NCBI GenBank assembly: GCA_003009755.1
Contig: PXUB01000002.1
Coordinates: 10,943-63,482 of the forward strand
Source: Thermoplasmatales archaeon SW_10_69_26
Lineage (GTDB): Archaea > Thermoplasmatota > SW-10-69-26
Direction of reading: 5' to 3'
DNA length: 52,540 nucleotides
Below, in pieces: positions 25,234-33,258 of the stretch (within the stretch, counting starts at the first letter, position 1; each line of letters opens with the position of its first letter). A program made the position numbers and the translations under genes. The notes beneath the pieces were generated by a model. That model saw only the letters and a list, made by a program, of their open reading frames with translations. It was not told the origin of the DNA and searched no databases.

Positions 25234-25467
25234 GTGGGCCGCAACCGAGACGATTTCAGCGGCCGGTACACACCGGAATTCACCGATGAAGACTTCCTAG
25301 AGGCAGTTGAAAGTATAGAGTCGGGCTCCACGGCAGATATCGCCGAGAAAGTAGGTTGCTCCCCGGATCTCGCCTACCGCCGGCTGCGGGATCTAGCTGA
25401 GGAGGGTCGAGTCGGCTCCGAGAAAATCGCAGGAAACTTTCGATGGTTCCCGACCCATGAGAATTGA
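25234..25467 (+). CDS. Small winged-helix regulator
   Basis: A 77-residue winged-helix protein: 'STADIAEKVGCSPDLAYRRL' is the recognition helix-turn-helix and 'GRVGSEKIAGNFRWFP' the wing. Such proteins are common in haloarchaeal and viral elements. Its stop overlaps the start of the putative endonuclease by 11 nt, so the two are translationally coupled. That position matches controller genes of type II restriction-modification systems, although the fold is not the classical XRE C-protein. GTG start, probably leaderless. Confidence 0.8.
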   Translation: MGRNRDDFSGRYTPEFTDEDFLEAVESIESGSTADIAEKVGCSPDLAYRRLRDLAEEGRVGSEKIAGNFRWFPTHEN

Positions 25468-26179
25468 CCAGGCACACACCCTTATTGACGAGGGAGATCT
25501 CTCGTCAACACGAGTCTGGCGTCGTGCGCGCCAGGATGTACTCGGCGCAGTTGAGGATGTCGTCTGGCCCCCGGATAACGATGAGTTCGTTGTCTATCCT
25601 GAAGAAAACGCGAATGGCGTTAACCCGATCACCGAGCAATTCGAGCCCAACCTGGACGCTTTGCCTGACTGGGAGGAAACCGGAAGAACACACCTCACGA
25701 CCCTACTGGATCGTCGGGGCATGCTGGAACGAACGATTGAGAAGGTCAGACCCTATTTCCATGACCCCCAGTCGTTCCTGAATAGCCCGTGGTTCGACGG
25801 GCTCAAAGACGTGGAGATCGACGGTGAGCCCGGCCTAATTGTGGCTGAGTGGGAAACAGGCAACATATCCTCTAGCCACCGCTCAGTCAATCGAATCATG
25901 GTCGGCCTGGTCGCCGGCATGATCCACGGCGGATTTATCGTCCTCCCCAACCGATCTCTGTACCACTACTTGACGGACCGGATCGGGAATTACCGAGAGT
26001 TGAGGCCCTACTTCGTAATATGGGAGTCTCTTGCTCACAAAGTTGAGAACGGAGTTATTGAGGTAATCGTTGTAGAACACGAGGGAGAATCTAAGGCCGT
26101 CCGCCCGATCGGGAAACTTACCGACGGTATGTCGGACAGGGAGGAACGGGGCATTGACGAGAGGGTGGATTGGGAGTAG
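25457..26179 (+). CDS. Putative type II restriction endonuclease
   Basis: A 240-residue protein. The central part reads 'GEPGLIVAEWETGN' (E131, E133) then 'SSSHRSVNRIMVGLVAGMIH', 'GGFIVLPNRSLYHYLTDRIG' and 'NYRELRPYF'. An acidic strand (E-x-E) after a beta strand, followed by a helix and then a hydrophobic strand ending in 'PNRS', resembles BglII/BamHI-like PD-(D/E)xK nucleases and haloarchaeal proteins annotated as restriction endonucleases. It cuts the sequence protected by the divergent methyltransferase if the assignment is right. Overlaps the wHTH gene. The family call is from recollection and residue pattern; a profile search is needed. Confidence 0.6.
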   Translation: MRIDQAHTLIDEGDLSSTRVWRRARQDVLGAVEDVVWPPDNDEFVVYPEENANGVNPITEQFEPNLDALPDWEETGRTHLTTLLDRRGMLERTIEKVRPYFHDPQSFLNSPWFDGLKDVEIDGEPGLIVAEWETGNISSSHRSVNRIMVGLVAGMIHGGFIVLPNRSLYHYLTDRIGNYRELRPYFVIWESLAHKVENGVIEVIVVEHEGESKAVRPIGKLTDGMSDREERGIDERVDWE

Positions 26180-26629
26180 ACCTCATAGAGTTCCGCATTG
26201 CGGTGGCTGGTTATTGAACGGGGCCGAGAGGAAGTGGTTGGCAATCGTGCGGGGTTCCCGGCCCCTGCATTGACCGAACTGCAGCAATCCTGAGCATGGG
26301 CTAAAACCCTGCTTTTGTAGCAGCCGTTATCAAAGAGCAAGCCTTTCCTCCGGACGGCAATTGTGCGGAAGAGCGGCCGCCGGCGGTCTCCGGGATTCGA
26401 TCATCTCAGGGCCTACGAGGCGATGAGACGACTGGTGGAAGAGAAGAAGAGGAGGCACCCTCGCGGGTGCTAGGCAGAACGCTGTCTTCCCGGCAGCAGC
26501 CACCATGCTCCTCTGTCGGCGTCCGTCCCTCCTGAGATCGAGAACGCGCCCGGCCGGGATTTGAACCCCTGGGTTCATCGTCGGACCGAGCTTGCGAGGT
26601 CCGACGAGAGTACGGCCGCAGGCCGCACG
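26180..26629. other. Right inner end of the element, no gene; tRNA-like remnant and hairpin
   Basis: No credible coding sequence. At 26550-26576 the plus strand reads like the complement of a tRNA T-arm (GGGATTTGAACCCC). Next to it is a perfect 10-bp hairpin, 26578-26587 with 26598-26607 (TCGTCGGACC/GGTCCGACGA, 10-nt loop). The order T-arm then anticodon-like hairpin resembles the 3' half of a minus-strand tRNA, but no complete cloverleaf can be folded. It may be a decayed tRNA or an older attachment site. Confidence 0.5.
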
Positions 26630-26726
26630 AAATCCCGACACCCGCACTTCTCCAGCAAACCTCATAGCAGTGCCACGTGCGGGTGCCGGGAGAGGACGCC
26701 CGACCACAGCCACCGCCGAGGGCGTC
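26630..26726 (+). repeat. Right 97-bp direct repeat (attR-like)
   Basis: Copy of 22172-22268 with four substitutions, beginning with the tRNA 3' sequence AAATCCCGACACCCGCA (one change from the intact tRNA). The chromosome appears to resume after it. Confidence 0.88.
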
Positions 26727-26821
26727 GGCCTGGAGACGGGCGTCTCCCATCGTGGCACTGGTCCGTCTGCAGAGTACCCGCGTCTCGAGCCGGACGAGAA
26801 CCCCGCACCCAGCGCGGCCGT

Positions 26822-27436
26822 TCACCCGCGCCCGATGTCGTCCCGGGAGGGGGGAGCCGAGCCGTCACCGCGTAACCGTCGTTGGAACCGGCGATAGAAC
26901 ACGTACCCGATCAAGGCGGCGGACGGCGATGCGAGCAGCGCGCCGATGACGAGCGAACGTTGCTCGGTCTGGGTGTAGGTCATGTGGACGGAGACGGCGG
27001 TCACGTTGTCCTCGGGGCCGCGGTTGGGATCCTCGGGCATGCGGGAGCCGATGAGGAGCACGGTGCGGTTCTCGCCGTCGGTGCGGAACGTGAAGTTGTA
27101 CGTGTCGGTGACGTTCGTCCGCGAGAGCGTCCTGTTGTAGGAGACGTTCTCGTTGAGCTCGAAGGTGTACGTGCTCCCGTTGAGCGCGTTCAGCGTGAGG
27201 TTCTCCATGTTCATCATGTAGACGTCGATCGGGCCGCCCTGCAGCACGCTGGTGTTGACGGAGATGTTCTCGCCGGCGGCGCCGGGCTCGATGAAGTCGG
27301 GCTTCATCTCGCCTGGTCCCAACCGGAAGCGGGGCGTCGGGAGCTCGCGCTCGACGTCCTGGGGCTGGTAGTAGGCGGCGGCGAACAGGGCGCCGAACAG
27401 GGCGAAGCCGAGCAGGACGACGAGGACCCGGCGCAC
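26822..27436 (-). CDS. Bitopic/two-helix membrane protein with glycosylated extracellular domain
   Basis: A 204-residue protein with an N-terminal membrane helix (residues 3-21, 'VLVVLLGFALFGALFAAAYY'), an extracellular beta-rich domain with many NxS/T sequons ('NISVNTSV', 'NMENLTLNALNGST', 'NVTDTYNFTF'), and a second helix (about 163-180) followed by an Arg-rich cytoplasmic tail. No family recognised. GTG start; a TATA-like GTACAATAGG lies about 25 nt upstream. Divergent from the PAP2 gene, sharing a compact promoter region. Confidence 0.75.
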   Translation of the reverse strand: MRRVLVVLLGFALFGALFAAAYYQPQDVERELPTPRFRLGPGEMKPDFIEPGAAGENISVNTSVLQGGPIDVYMMNMENLTLNALNGSTYTFELNENVSYNRTLSRTNVTDTYNFTFRTDGENRTVLLIGSRMPEDPNRGPEDNVTAVSVHMTYTQTEQRSLVIGALLASPSAALIGYVFYRRFQRRLRGDGSAPPSRDDIGRG

Positions 27437-27457
27437 ACCGCCGGGAGCCCGAGGAGC

Positions 27458-27467
27458 CTATTGTACG
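27458..27467 (-). promoter_or_regulatory. TATA-like box for the minus-strand membrane protein
   Basis: GTACAATAGG on the minus strand, about 26 nt upstream of the GTG start at 27436; leaderless spacing. Confidence 0.5.
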
Positions 27468-27500
27468 TTGCGGCTGGGCCCTCGCCGGGCCCGACAAGCC

Positions 27501-27506
27501 TATACC
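27501..27506 (+). promoter_or_regulatory. TATA-like box of the PAP2 gene
   Basis: TATACC about 28 nt upstream of ATG 27532; forms a divergent promoter pair with the box at 27458-27467. Confidence 0.5.
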
Positions 27507-27531
27507 GTGGCTCGCTGTCGGTTCCTCGCCG

Positions 27532-28446
27532 ATGGTCCTGGGGATGTCGATCGGGCGGTTCCTGCTGGTCTTGGCCTTGGCGGTGTCGCCCTTGGCGATC
27601 CTGGTCTTCCGCCCGCGGCGCATGGGTGGGGGCTTCTGGCGCAACCTGTTCCGCCTGTCTCGCGACAACTGGCCCCAGGTCGGCGTGCTGGCCGTGTTGT
27701 ACGTGATGAAGAACTACGTCGACACCCTCAACGACCCGATCCGGGGCGTGTTCGGCGACTTCACCTACCTCATCTACAGCCTCGAGGGGGACCTCGTGCT
27801 GTGGATCCAGCAGGCCTTCTACCACCCCTGGCTGACCGAGGTGCTGAACTACAACTACCTGTTCGGCTACATCTTCCTGACGTACTTCTCGTTCATCCTG
27901 ACGGCCTACGCCGGGCACGAGCGGTTGGCCACGCGCATGGTGCTGAACGTGTTGATCGTGTACGTGCTCGCGATCCCGTTCTACGTCTTCTTCAACGTCC
28001 AGGTCACGAGCAACTACATCCCGGGCGTGATCTCGCTGTTGTACCACGACTCGGCCTCGTTCTTGTCCTTCTTCGCCGCCGTCGATCCGCTCGACAACGC
28101 CTGGCCGAGCCTGCACATCGGGATCCCGTTCGGCTTCCTCGTCCTCTTCTGGTGGCAGGGCCGGCGCGAGGGCGCCGACTTCGCGGCCGATCCCTACCGC
28201 CGGTACATGATCTTGATCGGCGCCCAGCTGCTCGTGTTCGTGTTCAGCATCATGTACCTGGGCATCCACTGGGCGTTGGACATCCCGGGCGGCCTGTTGG
28301 TCGGTTACGCGGGCGCGCTCGTGGTCGACGAGTTGGGCGACGACGTGCACCGGGGGCTGATGGGGACCCGCGCGGTCGTGAACGGAGCCGTGGGGCAGGC
28401 CTGGCAGGGCCTGCGAGATCGGTTGAGGGCTCTCGGCGGAGGCTAG
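27532..28446 (+). CDS. PAP2-family membrane phosphatase/transferase
   Basis: A 304-residue membrane protein with about six helices. The PAP2 C-terminal catalytic motifs are 'DNAWPSLHIGIPFGF' and 'YLGIHWALDIPGGLLVGY', each with a catalytic or structural His. The family dephosphorylates lipid phosphates or moves phospho-head groups; archaeal members may recycle polyprenyl or dolichyl phosphate or build inositol-type lipids. With UppS and the glycosyltransferases at 29-37 kb it suggests a lipid-carrier glycosylation role. ATG start supported by a TATA-like box. Confidence 0.87.
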   Translation: MVLGMSIGRFLLVLALAVSPLAILVFRPRRMGGGFWRNLFRLSRDNWPQVGVLAVLYVMKNYVDTLNDPIRGVFGDFTYLIYSLEGDLVLWIQQAFYHPWLTEVLNYNYLFGYIFLTYFSFILTAYAGHERLATRMVLNVLIVYVLAIPFYVFFNVQVTSNYIPGVISLLYHDSASFLSFFAAVDPLDNAWPSLHIGIPFGFLVLFWWQGRREGADFAADPYRRYMILIGAQLLVFVFSIMYLGIHWALDIPGGLLVGYAGALVVDELGDDVHRGLMGTRAVVNGAVGQAWQGLRDRLRALGGG

Positions 28447-28476
28447 CCTCTTCCGGGCGCACGCGTCTGCGGCGGC

Positions 28477-29019
28477 ATGGACATCGATCCGGCCGATCAC
28501 GGGTTCGGTCTCTTCGGGGCGGACTTCGGGTACCCAGGCGGGGGGCTGTGCTTGAGCGTGTTCCTGGCCGTCGAGCGGGACGGGGAGCTGTTGACGGGTC
28601 GTATGGACGAGGAACGGGCCCAGCGATGGACCGAGGCCTGGGCGCCGAACCTGGCCTACTACGAGGGCGAGCGTCGCGCGCGGCTGTTCGACGGTTGGCG
28701 GTTCCCGGCGACCTACTTGCGGGTTGGGGAGGAACCGCAGACGGCGGCCGAGCGTGTGTGGCGCGACCAGCTCGGGTTCGAGGTTGAGCCTCGGCTGGGC
28801 TCGATGGAGGTGTCCTCGAGTTCCCAGCCCTCGCGACGGACGCCCGATCACGAGCACTGGGACGTCGTGTTCGCCTACGCCGCCGAGGGGCCGCCCATCC
28901 AGCGGGTTCCCTCGCACTGGGACGCGTTCGGGTACCGGCCGCCCTCCGAGCTGGCGCCGGAGACCTCGGTCATGCTGCATGGCCAGATGTTGGACGAGCT
29001 GGCCTCGCTGGCGGAGTGA
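28477..29019 (+). CDS. Nudix-like protein with degenerate catalytic box
   Basis: A 180-residue protein. Residues 76-101 ('FPATYLRVGEEPQTAAERVW' then 'RDQLGFE') align with a Nudix box but lack the RExxEE core: the metal-binding acidic residues are replaced (RVWRDQ). The surrounding beta strands fit the Nudix fold ('WDVVFAYAAEG'). It may bind rather than hydrolyse a nucleotide compound, or act in another way. Same strand as PAP2 with a 30-nt gap, probably co-transcribed. Confidence 0.6.
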   Translation: MDIDPADHGFGLFGADFGYPGGGLCLSVFLAVERDGELLTGRMDEERAQRWTEAWAPNLAYYEGERRARLFDGWRFPATYLRVGEEPQTAAERVWRDQLGFEVEPRLGSMEVSSSSQPSRRTPDHEHWDVVFAYAAEGPPIQRVPSHWDAFGYRPPSELAPETSVMLHGQMLDELASLAE

Positions 29020-29412
29020 GGGTCCCCGCCGCCAGACGACGATCGGTTCCAGCCGTTGCTCGCCCTCGCGGTACTGGTCCCCGATCTCCTCGGAGCTGGG
29101 TGGGTCGAGGCCCCGGCCCCTGGTGACCAGTCATCCGGCTTCGGCCTGGCGAGGGCCTCGGGCTCGAGCGGTTCGCCGTCGACGTCCTCGGTTCCGTCGT
29201 CGGTCAGGTCGAGGCAAGCGGTCCACGCCGTGGCCGTCGAGGCCGGCGAAGGCGACCTCGGGCCGTCCTCGTGCAGCAGGCCCAGGTCCTCGGACGGGCG
29301 GCCACCGTGGTCGATCCGACCGGGACGGGATCGCTGGTCCGCGGTGCCTGTTCCTGGTCGAGGAAGGAACGGCCGCCCGAGGTCGCCGAGGTCTCCCGCT
29401 TCCGTGGGACGA
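29020..29412 (-). other. 393-nt region with decayed coding-like sequence on the minus strand
   Basis: No intact gene. On the minus strand, short protein-like pieces appear in different frames: 'GLLHEDGP', 'EVAFAGLDGHGVDR' and 'CLDLTDDGTEDVDGEPLEPE', each with the G/C-ending codon use of the genome. They look like one gene broken by several indels, perhaps a former downstream partner of the glycosyltransferase at 29413. Too short to identify. Confidence 0.3.
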
Positions 29413-30780
29413 TCATCGGGGTTCCCAGCGGGTGGCGCCGCCGGCCTCGCCGGCGTGCACCCACGGGCCTTCGGGGAGATCGCCGGGCACGTTCGTCCAG
29501 CTGGTGGGGAACACGACCGCGTCCACGCCGTCGACCTCGTGCAAGCGCTCGTACGTCTCGGCCCGGTGCATCACGATGCGGTCGCCGTCCCGGGTCATCT
29601 CGACCGTCGAGGGTCCGGTGGCGGCGGTGGCGGCGATCCGCCAGCCGCGATCCTCGAGCACGCGGGCGAAGGATGGTGTGCTGCGCACGACGACGGTCTC
29701 GCCGGGCTCGATCAGGCCGACGGCGTCCTCGTGGTCGACGAGGCCGGGCGTGTTGGCGGCGTTCACCGTGTCCTGGCCGGTGACGATCGCGCCGAGGGAG
29801 AGCCCGGTGGCGACGAGGGCTGCCCCCGCGAGCACGGCCCAGCCCCGGCGGCCCCACCACCGCGGCGGATCGCGAGCTCTCAGCGTGGCCAGCGTGGGCA
29901 ACAGCGGTAACACGTACCGGTAGAAGGGGGCGGCGACGACGGCCGCCGCGGTCGCCAGCGTGATCCCGTGCTCGCGCTCGTCGGTCCCCCGCCGGGGATC
30001 GACCAGCAGGGGACCGGCGGTGGCGAGGATGACGAGCCCGACCCAGGCCGTCATGCGGACGATCGAGGCCACGTTGGGCGCCGGGTCGTCCAGCGTGGCG
30101 AGGTACTGGCCGCGCCCGTCGGCCGGCGTCGCGAGGTAGGCAACCATGACGACCCCCCAGGCGAGAGCGGCAGGGTAGGGCTGAACGAGCCGGCCCCAGG
30201 CCCGCCAGGCCTGCCAGCCCTCGCGAGCGATCGCGACGGCGCGAGGCGCGAGCACGCAGGCCAGCACGAGCAACGCGAGCTCGTGGGTGAACACGGCCAG
30301 GTTCCAGCCGGCGACCTCGATGTCGCGCCGGTCGGCGGCCCATCCCCAGGCGGCGAGGCTGAGGAAGGCGAACATCGGCGGGTACAGGGTCACGGTGACG
30401 AGCGGGATCGCGGCCGGGGCAGCGAGGACGACGGGCAACAGCCAGGCGGGCGAGCCCCCGGATCGGCGGATCGCGTCGCCGAGCACGAGCAAGCCCCCCA
30501 GCGTCCAGACCAGCGGCCAGGCGCGGGCCATCAGGCCCAGCCCGTTCCAGGCGCTGAGCAGCGCCAGGCCCAGGGGAGGGTGGCGAAGGAAGACCTCGCC
30601 CGGGTAGAAGGAGCTGTGGAAGGGATGCTCGGCGATGTCGATGTAGATGGCCTCGTCGTGCGTCAGGGTCTCGCCGACCGTCGACAACCAGATCGCGACG
30701 AAGACGAGGCAGACCAGCCCGACGAGCGCCCAGAAGCGCCGATCGCTCGGTAGGCGACGTTGGCGGTCGTTCCCGGTCAC
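29413..30780 (-). CDS. GT-C family membrane glycosyltransferase
   Basis: A 455-residue membrane protein with about ten helices and a soluble C-terminal domain (from about residue 335). The first extracellular loop has 'ETLTHDEAIYIDIAEHP', the Asp/Glu motif of GT-C enzymes (ArnT/PMT-like) that transfer sugars from polyprenyl phosphate, and 'VFLRHPPLGLALLSAW', the second conserved loop segment. GTG 30780 is preferred over 30900 because a purine-rich GAGGGGGAC precedes it and the upstream part is low complexity. Likely acts on the outer face of the membrane in glycan or glycoprotein assembly. Confidence 0.8.
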   Translation of the reverse strand: MTGNDRQRRLPSDRRFWALVGLVCLVFVAIWLSTVGETLTHDEAIYIDIAEHPFHSSFYPGEVFLRHPPLGLALLSAWNGLGLMARAWPLVWTLGGLLVLGDAIRRSGGSPAWLLPVVLAAPAAIPLVTVTLYPPMFAFLSLAAWGWAADRRDIEVAGWNLAVFTHELALLVLACVLAPRAVAIAREGWQAWRAWGRLVQPYPAALAWGVVMVAYLATPADGRGQYLATLDDPAPNVASIVRMTAWVGLVILATAGPLLVDPRRGTDEREHGITLATAAAVVAAPFYRYVLPLLPTLATLRARDPPRWWGRRGWAVLAGAALVATGLSLGAIVTGQDTVNAANTPGLVDHEDAVGLIEPGETVVVRSTPSFARVLEDRGWRIAATAATGPSTVEMTRDGDRIVMHRAETYERLHEVDGVDAVVFPTSWTNVPGDLPEGPWVHAGEAGGATRWEPR

Positions 30781-30950
30781 ACGTCCCCCTCGCTTCTCCG
30801 GCCGCGGAGAACAGCCCCGGGCAACCTTGTCAGGCTTTTTGCTTGTGGACCCGGACGAACACGTTCGGCTCCCCACGGGCTGAGGTGGCCGGCCGCTCAC
30901 CGGTGCGCATCGCTTATCTACCCGGCCGAGGCTTCCCCTCGCGAGTCCTC

Positions 30951-31649
30951 ATGAAGCTGAACTGGCACGGTCACGCGTTCTTCGAGCTCGAGCTGGCGAC
31001 CGGCGCCCGGTTCGCGGTCGACCCGTTCACGCAGTCGGCGGGGAACCCCCTCACGAGCACCGAAGCCGACGACGTAGACGTCGACACGACGCTCGTGACG
31101 CACGGGCACGGCGACCACTTCGGCGCGACCCTGGACGTCGGTGAGCCGGTGCTCGCCATCCACGAGGTCGCCAACTACATCCAGAACCAGGGCCTCGAGG
31201 ACGCGGCCGGCACCGGCGGCGGCATGAACCTCGGCGGCACGGTCGAGGTCGGCGGGGCCGACGTCACGATGGTGCCCGCGCTGCACTCCAGCGGTTGCCC
31301 GGGCGCCGAGGGACCGTTCATGGGCGAGGGTGGCGATCCGGCGGGGTTCGTCATCGACGACGGCGAGACGACGTTCTACCACATGGGCGACACCGCCCTG
31401 TTCGGCGATCTCAAGCACGTCGTCGGTGACCACTTCGACCCGGATCTCGTCGCCGTCCCGATCGGCGACGTGTTCACGATGGGCCCGGACGCGGCGGCGA
31501 CGGCGATCGACTGGATCGATCCCGACGCCTGCATCCCGATCCACTACGACACGTTCGGCCCGATCGAGCAGGATCCGGACGCCTTCGCTCGCGAGGTCGC
31601 CAGCGCCGACGTGCACGTCGTCAAGCCCGACTCGACACTGACCTACTGA
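30951..31649 (+). CDS. Metal-dependent hydrolase, UPF0173/UlaG-like beta-lactamase fold
   Basis: A 232-residue protein with the metallo-beta-lactamase motif 'THGHGDHFG' (H51, H53, D55, H56), 'ALHSSG' and 'YHMGDTALFGDL' with further metal ligands, and 'CIPIHYDTFGP' near the C-terminus. This order and length match the UPF0173 family, found across archaea and bacteria with uncharacterised substrates. ATG start; stop lies 4 nt before the CBS gene GTG, so they are probably co-transcribed. Confidence 0.93.
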   Translation: MKLNWHGHAFFELELATGARFAVDPFTQSAGNPLTSTEADDVDVDTTLVTHGHGDHFGATLDVGEPVLAIHEVANYIQNQGLEDAAGTGGGMNLGGTVEVGGADVTMVPALHSSGCPGAEGPFMGEGGDPAGFVIDDGETTFYHMGDTALFGDLKHVVGDHFDPDLVAVPIGDVFTMGPDAAATAIDWIDPDACIPIHYDTFGPIEQDPDAFAREVASADVHVVKPDSTLTY

Positions 31650-31653
31650 CGGG

Positions 31654-32071
31654 GTGAGGACATCGATCGTCCAATCGGTAATGAGCGAGCCTGCGTTGAC
31701 GCTTCGCGCCGGCGAGAGCGCGCGCGATGCGGCCCGGCGCATGTGGGCCAACCGGGTCGGCTCGGCGCTCGTGCTCGACGACGGTGAGCTGGTGGGCATC
31801 GTCACCGAACGACCTCACGTGGGTTCTGGCCGAGGACCGGGACCCCAACGAGACCGGGCTATCGGAGGTCATGTCGAGCCCGGTCGCGACGATCGAGCCC
31901 TCCGCCAACGTCGAGATCGCAATCGAGACGATGATCGAGGAGGGGGTCCGGCGGCTCGCCGTCGCGTTGGACGGCGATCTGCGGGGGGTGGTCAGCGTGA
32001 CCGACGTCGCCTACGCCGAGCCCGAGCTGGCTCGCCGCGCTGGGGAACGCACCGCCCGCTGGGAGGACTGA
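31654..32071 (+). pseudogene. Two-CBS-domain protein with a 2-nt frameshift
   Basis: CBS domain 1 runs in the first frame to 'ALVLDDGELVGIVTE' (near 31810). The second frame then continues with 'DLTWVLAEDRDPNETGLSEV' and CBS domain 2 ('IEPSANVEIAIETMIEEGVR'), ending at 32071. The normal family sequence at this point is GIVTERDL; losing GC from CGCGAC would give exactly the observed CGAC. CBS pairs bind adenine nucleotides and act as energy sensors. Whole protein would be about 139 residues. Could be a real mutation or a sequencing deletion. Confidence 0.8.
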
Positions 32072-32121
32072 CCCCCCGGGACCCCCGAAAGACCCTTGGC
32101 CCGGGACACGGTGGCCGAGCC

Positions 32122-32913
32122 GTGGCCGACGAGCAAGGGTGGGTCCCCGATGCCATCACCGACGCCTTCTCCCTCGCGGCAGAGCGGACCCTTCTGAACC
32201 GCGTCCGGGAGGGCGAGGTCCCCCACCACATCGCCATCATCATGGATGGCAACCGTCGGTTCGCCCGCGAGGTCGGCATGTCCCCTGTCGAGGGGCACGA
32301 GGCCGGCCGCGACACGTTGGAGGACGTCGTCGACTGGTGCCTCGACATCGGCGTCGAGGTGCTGACCGTGTACGCCTTCTCGACCGAGAACTTCGACCGC
32401 GAACCGGGCGAGGTCCAGGCGTTGATGGACCTCTTCGAGGAGAACTTCTACGAGATGGCCGAGGACGAGCGCGTGCACGAGCACGGGATCCGGGTGCGCG
32501 CGATCGGCCGCACCGACGTCTTGCCGGCGGACGTGCGCGAGGCGATCGACGACGCCGAGTCCAAGACCGAGGACTACGACAGCTACCACTACAACATCGC
32601 GATCGCCTACGGGGGTCGCGAGGAGCTGGTGTCGGCGATCCGCGACATCGCTGAAGACGTGGACGACGGCGAGCTCGATCCCAGCGACATCACCGAGAAG
32701 CACGTCGACGAGAACCTCTACACGGCGCCCCTCCCCGACCCGGATCTGATCTTGCGGACCAGCGGGGAGGAGCGCATGAGCAACTTCCTCTTGTGGCAGC
32801 TGGCGTACAGCGAGCTGTACTTCGCGGACGTCAACTGGCCGGATCTGCGCAAGGTCGACTTCCTGCGCGCCATCCGCGACTACCAGCGCCGCCAGCGCCG
32901 CTTCGGGCGATAG
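32122..32913 (+). CDS. uppS: Cis-prenyltransferase (UppS-type polyprenyl diphosphate synthase)
   Basis: A 263-residue enzyme extending farnesyl or geranylgeranyl diphosphate with cis-isoprene units to make the polyprenyl carrier for glycosylation. Signatures: 'HHIAIIMDGNRRFARE' with catalytic Asp42 in DGNRR, 'VYAFSTENFDRE', 'YNIAIAYGGREEL' and 'LILRTSGEERMSNFLLWQ'. Length is normal. GTG start at 32122. Uses GGPP-type precursors like those from the gene at 38473. Supplies the carrier lipid used by the membrane glycosyltransferases in this window. Confidence 0.95.
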   Translation: MADEQGWVPDAITDAFSLAAERTLLNRVREGEVPHHIAIIMDGNRRFAREVGMSPVEGHEAGRDTLEDVVDWCLDIGVEVLTVYAFSTENFDREPGEVQALMDLFEENFYEMAEDERVHEHGIRVRAIGRTDVLPADVREAIDDAESKTEDYDSYHYNIAIAYGGREELVSAIRDIAEDVDDGELDPSDITEKHVDENLYTAPLPDPDLILRTSGEERMSNFLLWQLAYSELYFADVNWPDLRKVDFLRAIRDYQRRQRRFGR

Positions 32914-32929
32914 CGCCCGAGGGCGTGCC

Positions 32930-32957
32930 TGAGATCGCCCAGACGGGCGAGATCTCA
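32930..32957 (+). terminator. Strong hairpin after uppS
   Basis: Eleven base pairs with one 2-nt bulge, beginning 17 nt after the uppS stop. No T-run follows, so the role in archaeal termination is uncertain. Confidence 0.35.
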
Positions 32958-33258
32958 GCGGCCGACAACGGCCGAGCACCGGTCTCCAACGCAGACCGGT
33001 CTCGGCTGCGGATCGTCGATTCGTACAGCAAGATGGGCCCTCCTCTTGCCTGCGCGCTTTCCCCTCTCGAGGGCAACGAGAGGTTCCAGATCACGTCCGG
33101 CGGTGTAGGTCAGGGACGCGGGGGCCTGTGTAGCGAACGGATCGAAGATCCGTCCTCTGCGGAGACGCCGGGCGGTTGGCGTCGACGCCTCCGCACGCTG
33201 CCGAGTTCCTTCCGAAGCCCAGCACAGGAGGACGGCCTGCGCAGCGGCCCACGCCCCT

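Larger units (their letters stand above)
22172..26726. mobile_element. 4.5-kb tRNA-Gly-integrated element with R-M-like cargo
   Basis: Bounded by two 97-bp direct repeats (22172-22268 and 26630-26726) that differ at about four positions and include the last 17 nt of tRNA-Gly. Between them are a tyrosine recombinase (disrupted), an XRE-fused DNA methyltransferase, a winged-helix protein and a putative restriction endonuclease. The interior from about 23.6 to 26.3 kb is visibly richer in A and T than the flanks. This fits site-specific integration of a small element at a tRNA 3' end, as seen for many archaeal integrative elements. No replication or capsid genes are visible, so it may be a satellite-like or minimal integrative defence element. 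Confidence 0.85.

Noticed and set aside
26330-26875. Small open frames around the right repeat, similar to ones around the left repeat
   Set aside because: They appear in both 97-bp copies only because the DNA is duplicated; no protein features or start signals.
29056-29910. A 284-residue plus-strand frame
   Set aside because: It is mostly antisense to the GT-C gene and compositionally unlike neighbouring proteins.
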